A stretch of DNA of 64,000 nucleotides from Filosporella fistucella (lineage: Eukaryota > Ascomycota > Leotiomycetes > Helotiales), in assembly GCA_030077755.1 (NCBI GenBank), contig JAQJZZ010000013.1:992001-1056000 (forward strand). Direction: 5' to 3'. Shown piece after piece: positions 33,584 to 46,778 of the stretch. The notes below the pieces were generated by a model. The model did not search any database. It worked only from the letters and a program-made list of their open reading frames with translations, and was not told the DNA's origin. The first letter of the stretch is position 1. The number at the start of each line of letters is the position of its first letter. The position numbers were made by a program, and so were the translations under genes.

Positions 33584-34545
33584 ATGTTGTCAACGTTCGC
33601 TTTAACTACTCTCATGGGTGTATTTAGTCTAAGTCGAGTCACACTCGCTTTACCAGGTGTGTAGTATTGTCCCTTTTTAACTTTCGTACACTCAATATAC
33701 CCCACCAGTACTGTATAGCTTCCCGCTCCCCTTCCACTCTACTGATCCTTCTATACTTCCACGAAAATCCATACACTAACAAAACCAAAGACTCGCCCAC
33801 TCTCTCCATCCCAGAAGAACCCATCTCAATAATAATCAACACCTTCTCAGTCGAAACCCGTCCATCTGACGAAACCACCACCTCTTCCCCTCCAATCTCT
33901 ACGCCCAAAACCCCAACTCCTTCCCTCTCTCTAACCATCTCTCCCTCACCTTCTTCCACATCACCAGAAAAAACATCCAGTGCAGGGACTTCTCGTTCAT
34001 CATCCGAGATAAAAACTGAAACTACTTCTGCAACTGGGAAGACAACTGTGACCGGTACAACGACCATAATCTCCGCCAAACCGGGCAAGGAAACTGTGAT
34101 TACATTGACTATTACGAAGACTATTTGTCCTGAGTCTACTACGTCTCTGCCACCACCACCAACAACTTCTTGTTCAACTACCAGTTCAACCACTTCTATA
34201 TACTCAGTCTCTACTTCATCTTCAAAAATCCCTCCACCACCTCCGATATCAACCACCACATCAGCGACTTGTATATGCATCACCACAACCTCTCTCTCAA
34301 CTCTAACCCCTTCAACAACTCCCATACCTGTCTCTCAGACTACGTCTCTTCCTCCACCTCCAGCAACGACGAAGAGTATCATTACCTCTACTTATCCACA
34401 AGGGAATTTCACCAAGACTACACCTGTTGGAACAGGGAGTAGTACGAGGATACCTGTTGTTGTTACTGGTGCGGCGGGGAGAGCAGAATTGGGGCTGGGA
34501 TTAGGTGTGGGAATGGGGTTTGTGGTTGGGTTTTTGGGACTGTAG
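33584..34545 (+). CDS. Ser/Thr/Pro-rich secreted protein, probable GPI-anchored wall protein
   Basis: Two exons, 33584-33656 and 33791-34545, with a 134-bp intron (GTGTGT...CACTAAC...AAAG) joining LALPG to DSPTLSIPEE; 275 aa. The N-terminus is a signal peptide (MLSTFALTTLMGVFSLSRVTLALP). The body is about half Ser, Thr and Pro, with runs such as TTTSSPP, PPPPP and TTS, ideal for O-glycosylation, and a few N-glycosylation sequons (GNFT). The C-terminus is a hydrophobic tail (GLGLGVGMGFVVGFLGL) after small residues (GTGSSTRIPVVVTGAAG), which suggests a GPI signal. It probably sits in the cell wall. Low-complexity sequence prevents a family name. The reverse strand frame at 33639-34325 is its shadow. 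Confidence 0.75.
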
Positions 34546-35266
34546 GTGGATGGCAGTGATTGGGGGAGGGATTGGGGGAAGGAAAGAGTGGTTTGGTGAA
34601 GAGATGGAGAGGTAGAGTTCTAAGATACTGTTGATGTCATTTTAGAGGGGAAAGGAGTGGGCAAGTATGGCCAAATGCAGGGTTGAGGAAACGATCATTT
34701 CAGGAAGGAGCATCGAGAAGTTGGGGAACAAAGTTGAAGGCAGGTGGAAATAATTTCTGGAATACCATGTGACACAAGTAAGGATCAGGAAGTAATTTGA
34801 AAGGAGAAGGAAGTGCATACTATCAATACCAATTTCTTAAGCAGGAAATCACGGCAGGCAAAGTAGGCGCAAATCATCAAATTATTTTTGGTAATGAAAT
34901 ATGGAAGATCTCGAGAGTCCAAAACTCTGCCACAAAATGAAAAGGAAATTCATTCACATACCCTTCATCAATCTATCCTTCTGCCACTGTGTCAAGGCAT
35001 CCATCATTCTTTGGTTGCACCCTCTGACTCAAGCATAATTGGACACCTTTTAATATCCTTCAAGAAATCCTCTGCCATTTCAGTCTTCCACTCCTCCTCA
35101 AATATCTCAGCCCCCTTAACCTCCTCACACTCTTCATTGTCCCCACCCTCCCCGTCCGGCTCACCTTCCTCCTCATCCTGCTCTCCTTCCTCATCCTCCT
35201 CGTCCGTCCCTTCCACCACCCAAAACGACTCGCACCCCTCCCCTCTACCACTACCATGCTGCAAAA
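34546..35266. other. Intergenic
   Basis: An A/G-rich 3' region of the wall-protein gene. A frame with Asp/Glu runs (35004-35264, complement) is low-complexity and not accepted as a gene. Confidence 0.4.
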
Positions 35267-37150
35267 TCAGACAAACTGCCCTCTAGCAGTAAATCTCCCC
35301 AACCTCTTCATAACTTTGTGGTCACCATCCATTTTCTCATTCGGTCCGATAATCAAGTCTTCAAGATTCGGCATTCGAGCGCCTCTTCTATAATCAGCCC
35401 AAAAGCGGATCGAGGATAGTTTACCTTCATAAAAGTCTTCGCCCTCGCTTGCCTCGCCATCGAGACACTCGTCCCAAATCACATCCCAAGTCCAATGAGG
35501 GTAAGTGAATGACGGTTGCTGTGCTCCTGCACCGTAATACATGATTTCACTCGTGAAAGCCGACGTTTGGCGCCAGAAGACATCTATCACGAAAGCATCA
35601 GCTCTCAGGCTCCCACTCTTCATCTCTCCAGTAAGTTTACCTGAGTTCATGAGCTCAATGGAGACATCTAGATTCTGCACGAGTAATTGGGACCGAATAG
35701 TATGATCCGCGGATTGAATTTCTCCGTCAATCGACAACCATGACCATGATGGTGCGCGCTAAGCAGAAGTCCTGTAACCTCCGAACGGACTTTTGACGTG
35801 CCAAAACAGCTGCTCAGCAAAATTATGGAGCCATAAGCCAGCCAGGTAATCTGTATTAAATAGCTTTCGAAGCTCCTCAGCAGCTCCTGCAAAAGCGATG
35901 ACCCTGTCGCTGGGATTGCTTAATTGGCAACCCATGTAGACCTCAAGGATTCTACTCCAGAAGTTTAAACAATCTGACAATATTTCGCCCCGAAAATTTG
36001 CACCGCGATCTTGACGCAACATCGATGCGTCTGTGAGCATTCAATAGAAACGTGAATATCCGAATGAAGGATATCTATCTGGGAATGTCTCGTAAGATCT
36101 GAGACATTTACATTCCCAGAAAAGTTGTTCATCGGCGAAATGTAGGACACATAGAGAGAGGAGTCATTCCTAGCAGTGTGAGAATGAAGATTTTGTATAG
36201 TTTACAAGGGAACGAACCTGAAGTACCCAACCACTTGAGTTCAAAAGGAGCTCGCTCAATGTTATGATACCATAGCTCTTCATCAATCACACCGAGGCCT
36301 TTGTAAATTGGAACCATGAGTACGGTTGGGTTTCTGTCGCGGAACAATCCAGATTCACAACTCGTCCCACTTGTTGCAGCGATGGTAACTTGTCCATTCT
36401 TATATACCATATTCATTTGTGGTGCTTCTTCAGCCCAATCTAAACGGGAATCTTGCGTGATGCAAAGCGAGCATCCAAAAATTCTCAATGTTCAACCACT
36501 GGCAAAATTGAATAGCCTCTCTGAAGGTGCGGGGCAATTCCCGGACTGGGATACCAGTGTAAAGCCTCTCAGAAGTGTTACCTGTGAGGGCGATAGGTTG
36601 ATGACCACCACAACACTGCAATGAATTAACATCGAGATTGCTTCTGAAAATTCTGATAGTCGAGCAGTAAAACCCCTGGTGGAAAGCTGATAGCACTGAT
36701 TCACAGTAATTTATGACAAGAGGGGAGAAAGGATAGGGCTATATACATAGCTGAAGCATGCATACGCAACTCGCACTTGATGATCAGCCGTTTCGAATCC
36801 TCGAACGGTTCATTCGATCCCTCGGCATCACATAAATCAATCAACCGAGTTGGTACCCAGCTGGCTATCTGTGGTGGAGAACATTCTTTGTGAGATTGTC
36901 TGCAGTTTTCCAGCCATGATTTAGCTAAGAATTGTGGTGTTTCGAAGCCAGTGTTGGAGGATATATTCGGTGGGTCATAATAGTTTATCGTACTGGAGAT
37001 AGTTTCTATTCATTATCAGTTCATGCACTCCAAAAAATTCAAATATCTGCAAACCCTTCGGAAGTTAATCCTCAAGCCACCTGTCCAATTGATGTTTGAA
37101 TCTAATGCAGGATCTATGTCCTCTGGCTCGACGGTATAATTTGATTTCAT
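35267..37150 (-). pseudogene. HET-domain pseudogene
   Basis: An ATG at 37150 (MKSNYTVEPEDIDPAL) opens a recognisable HET protein: WLENCRQSHKECSPP...WVPTRLIDL, TGIPVRELPRTFREAIQFCQWLNIENFW, SLCITQDSRLDWAEEAPQMNMVYKNGQVTIAATSG..GLFRDR, WVLQE*LLS..VLHFADEQLFWEC, PSDRVIAFAGAAEELR and RAPSWSWLSIDGEI. Lesions: a frameshift at about 36475 between ENFW and SLCI; another at about 36235 before WVLQ; and stops at 36164-36166 (TGA where the family has Arg), 36041-36043 (TGA) and 35759-35761 (TAG before RAPSWSW). A 48-bp intron (36170-36217) is still recognisable. The three stops could each come from one C-to-T change (CGA or CAG), and the LC pair after LLS matches PR in relatives by C-to-T changes. Confidence 0.8.
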
Positions 37151-40100
37151 CCTACTGAAAATCAAAGAGATATCTCAGAACTCTGCTATGAGATCGATAT
37201 TCAGCTCGTCTGGTACCCGAACGTTTTAGATTTAACACCACCGCGAGATCTTGTTGTGCATGAGAGCGCAAAAGGCACAACCCTTCAGAGCGTTCCCCTC
37301 GATCGACAACCAGGTTGGTTTATGCGACGATTCAGTAACAAGACGCTCCGGCAACATCATGTGAAACTCTGATCCCTAGTTAGTACTCATCATCGTCACA
37401 CTCGAGCCGTGGGGCGGTGAGCACCAAATTGGATGGATGATATATCAATTTACAACACTCCAAAATCAGCATGAGTCCGAGGTACACACTGAAGATCGTA
37501 CGAGATCGAAAAGTCTACTGATGTTCCACTTGAACAACATCACACAAGGGACGACACCATCCACACGTCCACAGCATGAGCCACGATAGGAACAACTCCT
37601 CATCGAAGACATATGTTATCATAGGGAATACAGAGAAAGATAATCAAGACTCGGTACGGAGAAAACTGCCTGTGAGTATCATCATGTAACACGGCTTTGG
37701 CGGCATGGTACTGCTTCCGAGGTTTCGTAACATACTAATTCTGGAAAAGTCTCTAGAGATTGGTTAGAGATAAAACAAGTTGGTTGTAAAAGAGGTCTTG
37801 TGAATAAGTCTCCTGGAAAATAATTGAGAACAACAAACGGAGTGGTCTTCATGACTTCAGTTCGGCTTCACCGCTGTGTTGGCTTCCCTCGATGAAACGA
37901 TGCTTCCGCATTTCTTGAATTGAAGCCATTCTTCTATGGACAACTTCCACAGAATAGAACGATACAGAAACGTAAGTCAAGAAGTTGCTTCTCGTGACGG
38001 CCGTTACACCTGCACTGACCCGCAGGATCTCTATCTCGTACTCCATACAGTAACATTCTACTTCTCTTGGCACGTGGCAAGGATTTGATGCCTCGAAGAG
38101 GTTGGTCAAGGAAGCACACATCTTGAGAATGTCTCAGATGTGGTTCTTGGGCGGGGTGATGTGACGGCTAGATGCTGAATAGAAAGCTTAGTTGCGGGGA
38201 AAACCTGCCAACTTAATTATTCTGCAGCATCGAGACCAAGTTGTTGTGGATATGTGCAGTTGACAGACTGTTGGCAGCATATCGAATGATGACATGATAG
38301 AATCCTCGAATGAAGCAGATCTCCTCTTGAAACAGCTACGGCTATTGGCCTGAACTTTTGGTCCTAGTTGTATGGATCTGAGTAAATTTCGGTAGAATCT
38401 CAGAAACAAAGCGAAACAGAGCAAGACAATTGCCACGAAACAGTTCATCTGGTCGCAGCAGGCGCTGAGGTTCTGGCCAAAGATAGGGCTGATGTTTCCG
38501 AAATTCTACGGAATGGTGATCAATGCAATGCAGCGGCAGTCGACTAGAATATTGTTGAAACCTGGCTAGAGAATAGAGTTTTCTGATTGCGTTGGGGCCA
38601 CATTAGCTGTCAATTGTGACCAAGGGATGAGATGATGAGATGGCGAGCGAGGAACGGGACCCGGCAGTGAAATAATAAATGTTTAATTCTATTTTCTAGA
38701 ACGAATTTTATTATTCGGCGCGGGCAGGATTTCCACAATAAAAAATGGAGCCGCAGAATAAAACTGTGCAATCTTTTCGAAACACGACCATGTAAAAATG
38801 TTCCGGATCACAGGGTTCCCAACGACTGGAAGCGGGGGAACCAGCAATCTCTAATCAATCTAGCGTGATCTGGCTGCAGGTACGGGATAACGCCAGGGAT
38901 TTGCGGAAGGGGCCTGGAAGTCACGGAAATCAGATGGAGATGAAAGATGGAGTTGGAGATGAGGGCTGTTGGCTTTAAGATTGTTTTTCCGCTCCTTCAT
39001 TTTTAATAATTTCGAGGTTAAGATTGATGGTGAGGAAAATTGATATGGAGGAAATGAAGCGAATGTCCGGTATCTTGAGCACGAGGGTCGACGGTTGTGC
39101 CAGCGTGCTAGAGCCTAGAGGATACGAGGGGAGCCAGACTACTGTAGAAACTAAGTGCAGTCCGTAGTCTGCATTTCATATGTGCAGCTCCAGCTGCAGC
39201 TGCAGCTTAATCAGGTTCAGGCCAGATCGATAATCGATAAGTCGCTGCAGAACAGCCATACTCCGCCTAGTATGGGTAATTAGCACTCAAGCCTCATCAT
39301 GATCTCGACCTGAGCTGATGTTTTCGGTTTGGCGATGCGTTTGTCACCGATTCTGGTGAGTGGCTGATGGCTTTGTTCTAGCGCTCTCGTACCTGAATTT
39401 TCAATGCAGGAACAGAGGCAGAGGACACCCTCAGCGGACGGGATGATTCCTCTCGGGCTTCCTCTCGCCAATCAGCTTGGCCAGTTGTCCCCTGAAACTG
39501 CCTGTGCAAACGCCTCTCTTTCGGCTGGAACAGGGTGTGTCACTCCCTATCATCTCCAATGCCGCGAAGGATCTGAAGCCTGGACCAGTGAAAAGGCCCA
39601 AGAGCATGGTGGAGGTCACCACTGACCACCACCTGTCTTGTCTCGCTTCATACTGATCAGATGAACTGATTCGAGATGAATACAGATTCGCAAGCTCAGC
39701 GATTCCGAAACATAGCCAGAATGATACAGAGCAGAAATGTCAAGCAAGCGGTAGTCGTGATGTGCAACGTACTGTACTTTTCATTGCTATGGGGTCGGCC
39801 CAGGCCGGAATGCTGGTCGTTCCGTTTCGTGGTGGAACGTGATGGTTGACTGACTGATATGACAGCTGCTTCTTGTTGTTGATATGTTTCTTGAGCAGGA
39901 ATTGAGCTGCCTTGGTCGCAACATGGGCGAAACAATACTTTGTAGGAATGCAGCAGCTGGACATGCACCGATCCAGTAGAGGAGAGCATCGAAGCCGCCG
40001 ACGCGGTAGTGTTACAATCCGGTATTCCTTACCATACCATCATACCAAACGCAGGCCACCAATACGGATTGTTTGTCAACTTGGCGGGGAAATTTGTCCT

Positions 40101-41389
40101 TGGCTGTGGCTATCCATTCTCGCAGGGTGGCTTCTTTGTTGAGATATTTGAGACTGTATTGTTTTCTGTATGTGTGTAGTAGGGTACGCGTAAGTGTTAA
40201 GAAGTTTTCACAATGCAGAAGTGTGACGCAAGCTGTAGTCAGCAGTTTGCTTTAGAGCATCATGAATCATGAAGTGGTGGTGTTGGAATTGATGGGAATG
40301 GATGGTTGTTGTTGTAGTGCATCGGGTTGGGACAGCAGATCTCCCTTTTCCCCTGGCTGATTGCAGCAGCAAATGCAAGCGACTGGACCAAAATACCTTT
40401 GTAAATGCAATGGAACGCAACAATTACGAGAATAGGACGTAAAGATAGAAAATGGAGACGAAATAGCAATTATTATTATTTATCTGACTGCATGAATAAC
40501 GATACCTACACATACATGTCGGCAACATTTGGAAACAACAAATACTCATTTACTTCTACAATCTTCTTCTCCTCCTTCTCGCTCATTGACATCATCGGAA
40601 ATGAGACAGGAAATTGGGTGCTCGTTCACTTTTGACCTTCTCGTTTTCCTCTTCATCTCTCATCTTCCTCAGCGGGTGGCCGAAATGAGTGGGACGAAGA
40701 TCCTCCAACGTCGTTTCACGTTAGACCTCAAGTAGCATAGTCGTACATTTTACCCTGCCAGTTTGACCCTCCCCCGGCCATTTTCCCCTGAGAAAGCGAA
40801 CTCCACCAACTCCACATTGCGTCCAGCCAGGGCAATTCGAGACTAATTCGTCCCAAAATGTACGCTAGTACTAAACAGGTAATAGCACGCACAGTCCCGA
40901 TTCTCCCGCAACTGAATGGGCTTGAAATCAAGAAGCTAAAGCTTCAAACCACTTTAACCTCTTTACATCTACACCTTCGTTCGTCCTTCCTTCTTCACCA
41001 ACCACCATCTTCCATCTTCACTTCTTCGTCGTTTATCGGCAATTACACTCCTTCAAACAACCATCACACGCTTCATACCTCACGGTCACCAACATCACTG
41101 TCACTCCTTCCAGTTTTGTTGATATTCCCAACTTCTCCCACAATCATTCACAAGCATCAGCCTTGTGTCCTACCACAACTTCCTATTCTTCGACAGAATC
41201 ATAAGTACAGCAGTGCTGCCAACCCCCTCGACACGAATTCGGCCTCGTTCATTCCTTCACGACCGCAATTCTATCCCAAGCACAAGTACCTGACTTTCTC
41301 GACGAAAGCGACAACTTGCGCATCTTCAGCATCAAAACATCTCGAGATATTTCAAGACTACGCTTCGACCGCCTCACCCAATAGCCAAC
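37151..41389. other. Long gene-poor spacer (4.2 kb)
   Basis: No recognised gene. Two frames with real ATGs are possible but unsupported: 37849-38121 on the complement (90 aa, MCASLTNLFEASNPCHVP) and 39404-39625 on the plus strand (73 aa). The last 450 bp before 41390 are C/T-rich and look like a long 5' leader of the CAP gene; a 209-codon frame there (40858-41487) is rejected as coding. Confidence 0.4.
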
Positions 41390-42417
41390 ATGCGTTCCTC
41401 AGCTGTTCTTGCTTCCCTTTGCGCTGCTTTGGCAGTCGCCTCTCCAGTCAACAAGGCTCTTCTCGAGAAGAAGGCTATTGTCTATGATATTGTCACCGAT
41501 ATCGTCTATGTCACCGTTACTGAGGGCGTCCCCATTGCGACTCCACCTCCTCCACCAAAGACCACAGTTGTCGTCAAGCACACTGTTACTGCTTCTCACT
41601 CCCAGAAGCCAAACACCAAGACCTCTGTGATCCCCGTTCCAGTTCCTACCACCTCGGCTGCCCCAGTCGTCGTTGCTCCACCACCAACTACCTCTGCTGC
41701 TCCTGTTGTGGTCGCCACTCCAGAGCCAGCTCCTGTCGTTGTTGCCACTACTTCTCAGGCTCCAGTGGCCGCCAAGGTCGCTACCCCAGCTGCCGCTGCG
41801 TCCCCAACTGATTACAAGTCAACTGCTCTCTATCACCACAACATGCACCGTGCCAATCACTCTGCCTCTGCTTTGGTCTGGGATGACACTCTTACTACAT
41901 ACGCCTTGGCCACTGCCAACAAGTGTGTCTTTGCGCATGACATGTAAGTTATGCACTCAAAGATTCAAAAACATGAACTAACATAGATCAGGACCCAAGG
42001 TAACGGTGGATACGGACAGAACCTTGCTGCTTATGGTACCACTTCTGACTTGAACTCCCTCAACTTGGGATCCTTGGTCGCTGATTCCATCACCAACCAA
42101 TGGTACTATGGTGAGGCTGCCGCTGTTCCATACGGCCAAAACAGCCCAGATGTCAGCGGCCCTGAGTTCTTGCACTTCACTCAAGTTATCTGGAAGGCAA
42201 GCACCAAGGTTGGATGTGCCACTGTTCAATGTGGTGCTGGTACCATCTTCTCATACCACAGCTTGTACACTGGTAAGTCTGGGTATTCTTCCTATCAATT
42301 CAAATCTAATGATGAACAGTCTGCAATTACGCTTCGCAGGGCAATGTCCTTGGTGCTTTCATCGACAACGTCGCTGAGCCCATCGGCACTGCTGCCATCT
42401 CTGCCAATATCTCGTAG
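41390..42417 (+). CDS. Secreted CAP/PR-1 (SCP, PRY1-like) protein
   Basis: Three exons, 41390-41943, 41992-42272 and 42320-42417, with introns of 48 and 47 bp; 310 aa. Signal peptide MRSSAVLASLCAALAVASP, then a Pro/Ala/Val/Thr-rich linker (PPPPPKTTVVV, repeated SAAPVVVA). The CAP domain covers about 142-310: LYHHNMHRANHSASALVWDDTLTTYA, YGQNLAAYG, GPEFLHFTQVIWKASTKVGCATVQC, then VCNYASQGNVLGAF. The HxTQ.VW signature, the second His and the paired Cys are all present. Fungal PRY proteins bind sterols or fatty acids outside the cell, and some act in host interaction. The final residues IGTAAISANIS follow the domain directly. Confidence 0.95.
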
Positions 42418-43555
42418 ATCGTTGTTCGAGTATGAGTGACATGAGGTATTTCATGTGCTCTGGTTGGTTGATGGACTCCTTCTTCTTCATGTACAATATT
42501 TGATGGTGCTTGTCGTCGTGCGCTGGGACCACGGTCAGACAAATACCTGGAAACGACTCTTGGATCGATACACTGGTTGCACATGGAGGGATTGAGCTCA
42601 CACCTCTGGAGGGTGACGAATCTCTTTGCGCTCTTTCTATGATCTCTGGCCTCGCCACCTGGATGGTTTCTTGGTTCAGCCTTTGCTTACCTTGGATCAT
42701 CTTCATTCTCTCGTAGATCAGCTGGCAGGCATTTCTTCTTTCTTGTACTTAACCTTTACGAAGAGTTTTTCAACTCGCAGACGTTGATCTTTGCACGGTG
42801 TTCATGGAGTGACTGGTTCGCAATGGATGGTCTGTCAAAAGTAAAAAGGCAACATGATCATGATTTCAAAATTAATCCCCATGAGTGAAATGACGAGGTG
42901 AGGTTCTTAAAGAGGTGAGAATAAGCTGCATGACATCGCTAAAGGGGTGAAACAACCCTGCCGGACGATATGCCTTCCAAAGCACTTTTCTCGAAATAAA
43001 GTGCTATGGAATCTATTCAGAAGCCTGAACCATGACCGTACTTTGGATAATTACTGCCTTCCATCTCGGCTCCCCTTTCCTAAGAAATAAATCGAAGCAG
43101 TATTGCTGACTCATGTCCACGTTATCGTCACAATCGACAATCCAAGCCCCTCCAACGCATTGGGTCTAGCCGGCTCTTCCTGCCTGTAATCGCTGAGCCG
43201 CCGATAACGACATTCATTTTCTCGGTGTAGCGATTAAGCTCCACCGCACATCTACTCTTCATCTTTTCACTTTACTCTTGCAGTGAATTTTTTTCTGATT
43301 TCTTGGTGCTGACGACCTATTGCATTGCCTTCTACATTTGCGCTCAAGACTCTAAAGGTCTCCCGGGTTGAGTGAAGCCAGACTACCCCACTACTAGCCT
43401 CCTACAACGTTCGGTGCGCAAAGGAAAGGGAATAAAACAGAAACAAAGTTCTTGCGCGGAGATACGCGACAGTGTTTAGTGCAGAGGACTGGAGCGCAGA
43501 CAGCGGAGAGGAATAACGATATCCAGAACGTCGTCAGGACCAGGTCCGCACGCAG
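42418..43555. other. Intergenic
   Basis: It holds the 3' UTR of the CAP gene and the promoter of the thioredoxin-domain gene. Short frames only. Confidence 0.4.
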
Positions 43556-46235
43556 ATGATGGCCGCACAACTTCGCGGGGCAGCCGCTGGAGAGGGCGTC
43601 GCAGGCACAGAGAACAACGCGCATGGTATCGGTGCGCTGAAGAATAGTTTTGATGCTAGTCTTCCTTCTGCTACTGTTCCAGCTGCACAGGAGAAAGAGG
43701 AACTGGTGCTGAAGAATAGAGCTGCGGAGAGTTTGAGCCCGTATGTGCGTGCGCATAAGGATAATTTGGTTGCGTGGCAGATTTGGGGTGATGAGGCTAT
43801 TGAGCTTGCGAGGAAGGAGAATAGGTTGTTGTTTATCAGTATTGGGTATTCGGCTTGTCATTGTGAGTTTTGCGCTCTTTGCTCTTTTCCTCTTGTCCTC
43901 TGCGCACTGGGAGTACGGCGTTGGTGATGCTGAGCGTAGACTCTGGAAGTAAAGAGGCTGACAGACGGATTAAATAGGGTGCCATGTCATGGAGCGTGAA
44001 TCCTTCGAGAATCCAGATGTCGCTGCTGCTCTCAACTCCTCTTTCATCCCCATCAAGATCGACCGTGAAGAACGACCTGATATCGATCGCATCTACATGA
44101 ACTATGTACAAGCTACTAACGGTTCCGGTGGTTGGCCTCTGAATGTCTTCGTTACACCTGATCTAGAGCCTGTATTTGGAGGCACTTATTGGCCTGGACC
44201 AATGAGTACTACGACTCCGTTCGAGGATCAAGTTGATTTCTTGGGTATCTTGGATAAATTGAGTACTGTTTGGAGAGATCAAGAACAAAGATGTAGACTG
44301 GATTCGAAAGAAATTCTGAAGCAACTTAAGGATTTTACTGCTGAGGGAACCATTAGCGGAAGACTTGGAGAGGGACCAGATGGATTGGATATCGAGTTGA
44401 TTGAGGAGGTTGCGCAGCAGTTTGCTAAATCCTATGATCCACAAAACGGTGGTTTTGGGAACGCACCCAAATTTCCTACCACTTCGAAGCTATCTTTTCT
44501 GTTGAGATTAGGAGAGTATCCGAGTGTGGTTATTGACGTTGTTGGCGCAAAAGATTGTGCTAATGCGCAGAGCATGGCGATTACAACTTTGCGTAAGATT
44601 GCGAGAGGAGGTATCCATGACCACATTGGAAATGGCTTCGCTCGGTATTCTGTAACCGCTGATTGGAGCTTACCTCATTTTGAGAAGATGCTTTATGACA
44701 ACGCACAGCTTCTGCATGTGTATTTGGATGCGTTCCTGCTGTCGAGAGATGCGGAATTGCTTGGGGTCGTCTATGATATCTCCACCTATCTAACTACCAC
44801 GTTAGCTCATGCTGAAGGAGGTTTCTATTCCAGCGAGGACGCAGATAGTCTGTACAGAAAAGGAGACACCGAGAAGAGGGAAGGTGCTTTCTACGTCTGG
44901 ACCAAGAGAGAATTTGAGAATATTCTTGGCTCGCAGGTCGAGCCTGTTCTGTCAGCGTTTTTCAATGTCAGCGGACATGGTAATGTTAAGCCTGAGAACG
45001 ATGCTCACGATGAGTTTATTGACCAAAACGTGTTGGCTATTGTCAGTACTCCCAGCGCGTTGGCAAGTCAGTTTGGTATGAAGGAAGATGAAGTTGTGCG
45101 GATGATCAAGGAGGGAAAGGCTGCCTTACGCGCTCATCGCGAAAAGGAACGAGTTAGACCAGTTCTGGATGATAAGATCGTGACGAGTTACAACGGTATT
45201 GCCATTGGAGCTTTAGCCAGAACAGGCGCTGTACTCAAGGGCTTCGATCCCATTCGCTCAGAAGAGTACCTTGGATTCGCTACCAGAGCTGCCTCGTTCA
45301 TTAAGAAGAACCTGTATGATGAGTCAACAAAGACTTTGTATCGCAGCTGGCGCGATGGAAGAGGAGATACGGAGGGATTCGCAGAAGATTATGCTTTCTT
45401 GATTGAAGGTTTAATTGATCTATATGAAGCTACATTCGACGAACAATGGTTGGAATGGGCTGATGATTTGCAAAGTTCGTTGCCCTACTTCGTTTTCGGA
45501 AAAATGCTAACCCAAACACTAGAATCCCAAATCCATCACTTCTACGACTCCACTGGTACAGGTGGTTTCTTCTCTACCCTCTCTGGTGCCCCGCATATCA
45601 TTCTTCGTCTCAAAGATGGAATGGACTCTGCTGAATCCTCTACCAATGGCATCTCAGCCTCTAATCTCTACCGCCTCTCCTCATTCTTCAACGATACCTC
45701 TTACGCCACCAAAGCCAAAGAAACGATCTCTGGTTTTGAATCCGAGTTGTTGCAATACCCTTGGCTATTTGTCTCTTTCATGACGCCCATCGTAGCCTCG
45801 CATTTTGGTGTCAAAGGCGTCGTCGTTGCTGGTGCAGAGAAGGAAGGTAGAGTTGAGAAGATCAAAGAGTTTGAGAAGTCTCCTAGAGGCGGACTGGGCA
45901 CTTTTATCAAACTCAAGGAGGGTGGATGGTTGAGAAGCCGGAACGAGCTATTGAAGGGTTTCGGCGCAGATGGGAAAGTTAGGATTATGATTTGTGAGGA
46001 TGGTGTTTGTAAAGAGGAGAATGAGGTCAAGACTCCTGATGAGCAGGGCCTGGATTTCAAGGGAGTGGTTGAGGTATTGAAGGAGGTTGAGACGGGAAAG
46101 GCTGAGGTGAAGTCTGAGATCAAGCCAGAAGTCAAACCAGATTCCACGCCAGAACCAAGCACCGAAGTCAACATCTCAGCAACCTCCGAACCAAAACCTG
46201 AGCTCACTCCAACAACTGAGAATACCTCGACCTAA
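43556..46235 (+). CDS. SPATA20/YyaL-type thioredoxin-domain protein (DUF255)
   Basis: Two exons, 43556-43862 and 43978-46235, with a 115-bp intron (GTGAGT...AAATAG) that restores the canonical motif SACHWCHVMERESFEN; 854 aa. The N-terminal thioredoxin-like domain starts at about residue 55 (NRAAESLSPYVRAHKDNLVAWQIWGDEAIELARKENRLLFISIGYSACHWC), with the CxxC pair Cys101/Cys104. It is followed by an (alpha/alpha)6-barrel glycosidase-like region (GGFGNAPKFP, GGIHDHIGNGFARYSVTADWSLPHFEKMLYDNAQLL, GGFYSSEDADS). This is a highly conserved family from bacteria to man, of unclear biochemical role (redox or cellobiose-epimerase-like fold). The C-terminal tail is a Lys/Glu/Pro repeat (KPEVKPDSTPEPS) that is disordered. 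An adjacent Met codon at 43559 is an equal start. Confidence 0.95.
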
Positions 46236-46778
46236 TATTCCGGCACGCTCGATCTCCTTTCTTCGACCTTTCCGCAATGGGGGCGTACAGGAGTTAGGTC
46301 TGGATACAAACAACTCCATGTTATTAATTTTCAGCAGTTGCCACTGCGTTGAATAGATGAGATCAGTGCACTTTAGGGCATAGTTGTCAGTTCAGGTTGA
46401 TCTGAATAGGAATGCAATGAAATGCGATGAAATGAATGATAATGTTTGCTCTGCTTTTGGACGTGACATGTTATGTGCGCACTGTCTGAATTGCTTCGAG
46501 ATGGATGAGATAAGGGCAGTGACGGGCATTAATTGATACTACCATGCCATTACGGTACCTCCTTCCCTCTCTTTATGTCTTGTCCATCTTGATGATTATG
46601 GTATTTTGATTCATCTCCACTGAATTGTCAAGAACCCAGTAGGCTTCACCTAAAATCTACTCGTCTACTTCAGTGGCCTAGCCTGGCAGGTCTAGCCCTC
46701 CAGTAATCATCCTCTATATACAAGAATCTCTATCTCCCCCTCAGCTCCTCCATTCAGTCTTCCCAGCTTTCATCGTGT
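46236..46778. other. Convergent intergenic region
   Basis: The 3' ends of the thioredoxin-domain and F-box genes face each other. GAATGCAATGAAATGCGATGAAATG at about 46410 is a small imperfect GATGAAAT repeat. No gene. Confidence 0.4.

Noticed and set aside
33639..34325. 228-codon frame antisense to the wall protein, Val/Glu-rich
   Set aside because: It is the reverse reading of Thr/Ser/Pro codons of the real gene.
35004..35264. Acidic 86-codon frame with Glu runs
   Set aside because: Purine-rich tract giving Glu/Gly in one frame; no start context, splice partner or motif.
40858..41487. 209-codon plus-strand frame before and overlapping the CAP gene
   Set aside because: It is low-complexity C/T-rich leader sequence, overlaps the CAP signal peptide in another frame and has no motif.
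45701..46207. 168-codon frame antisense to the SPATA20-type gene
   Set aside because: Shadow of a strongly supported coding exon.
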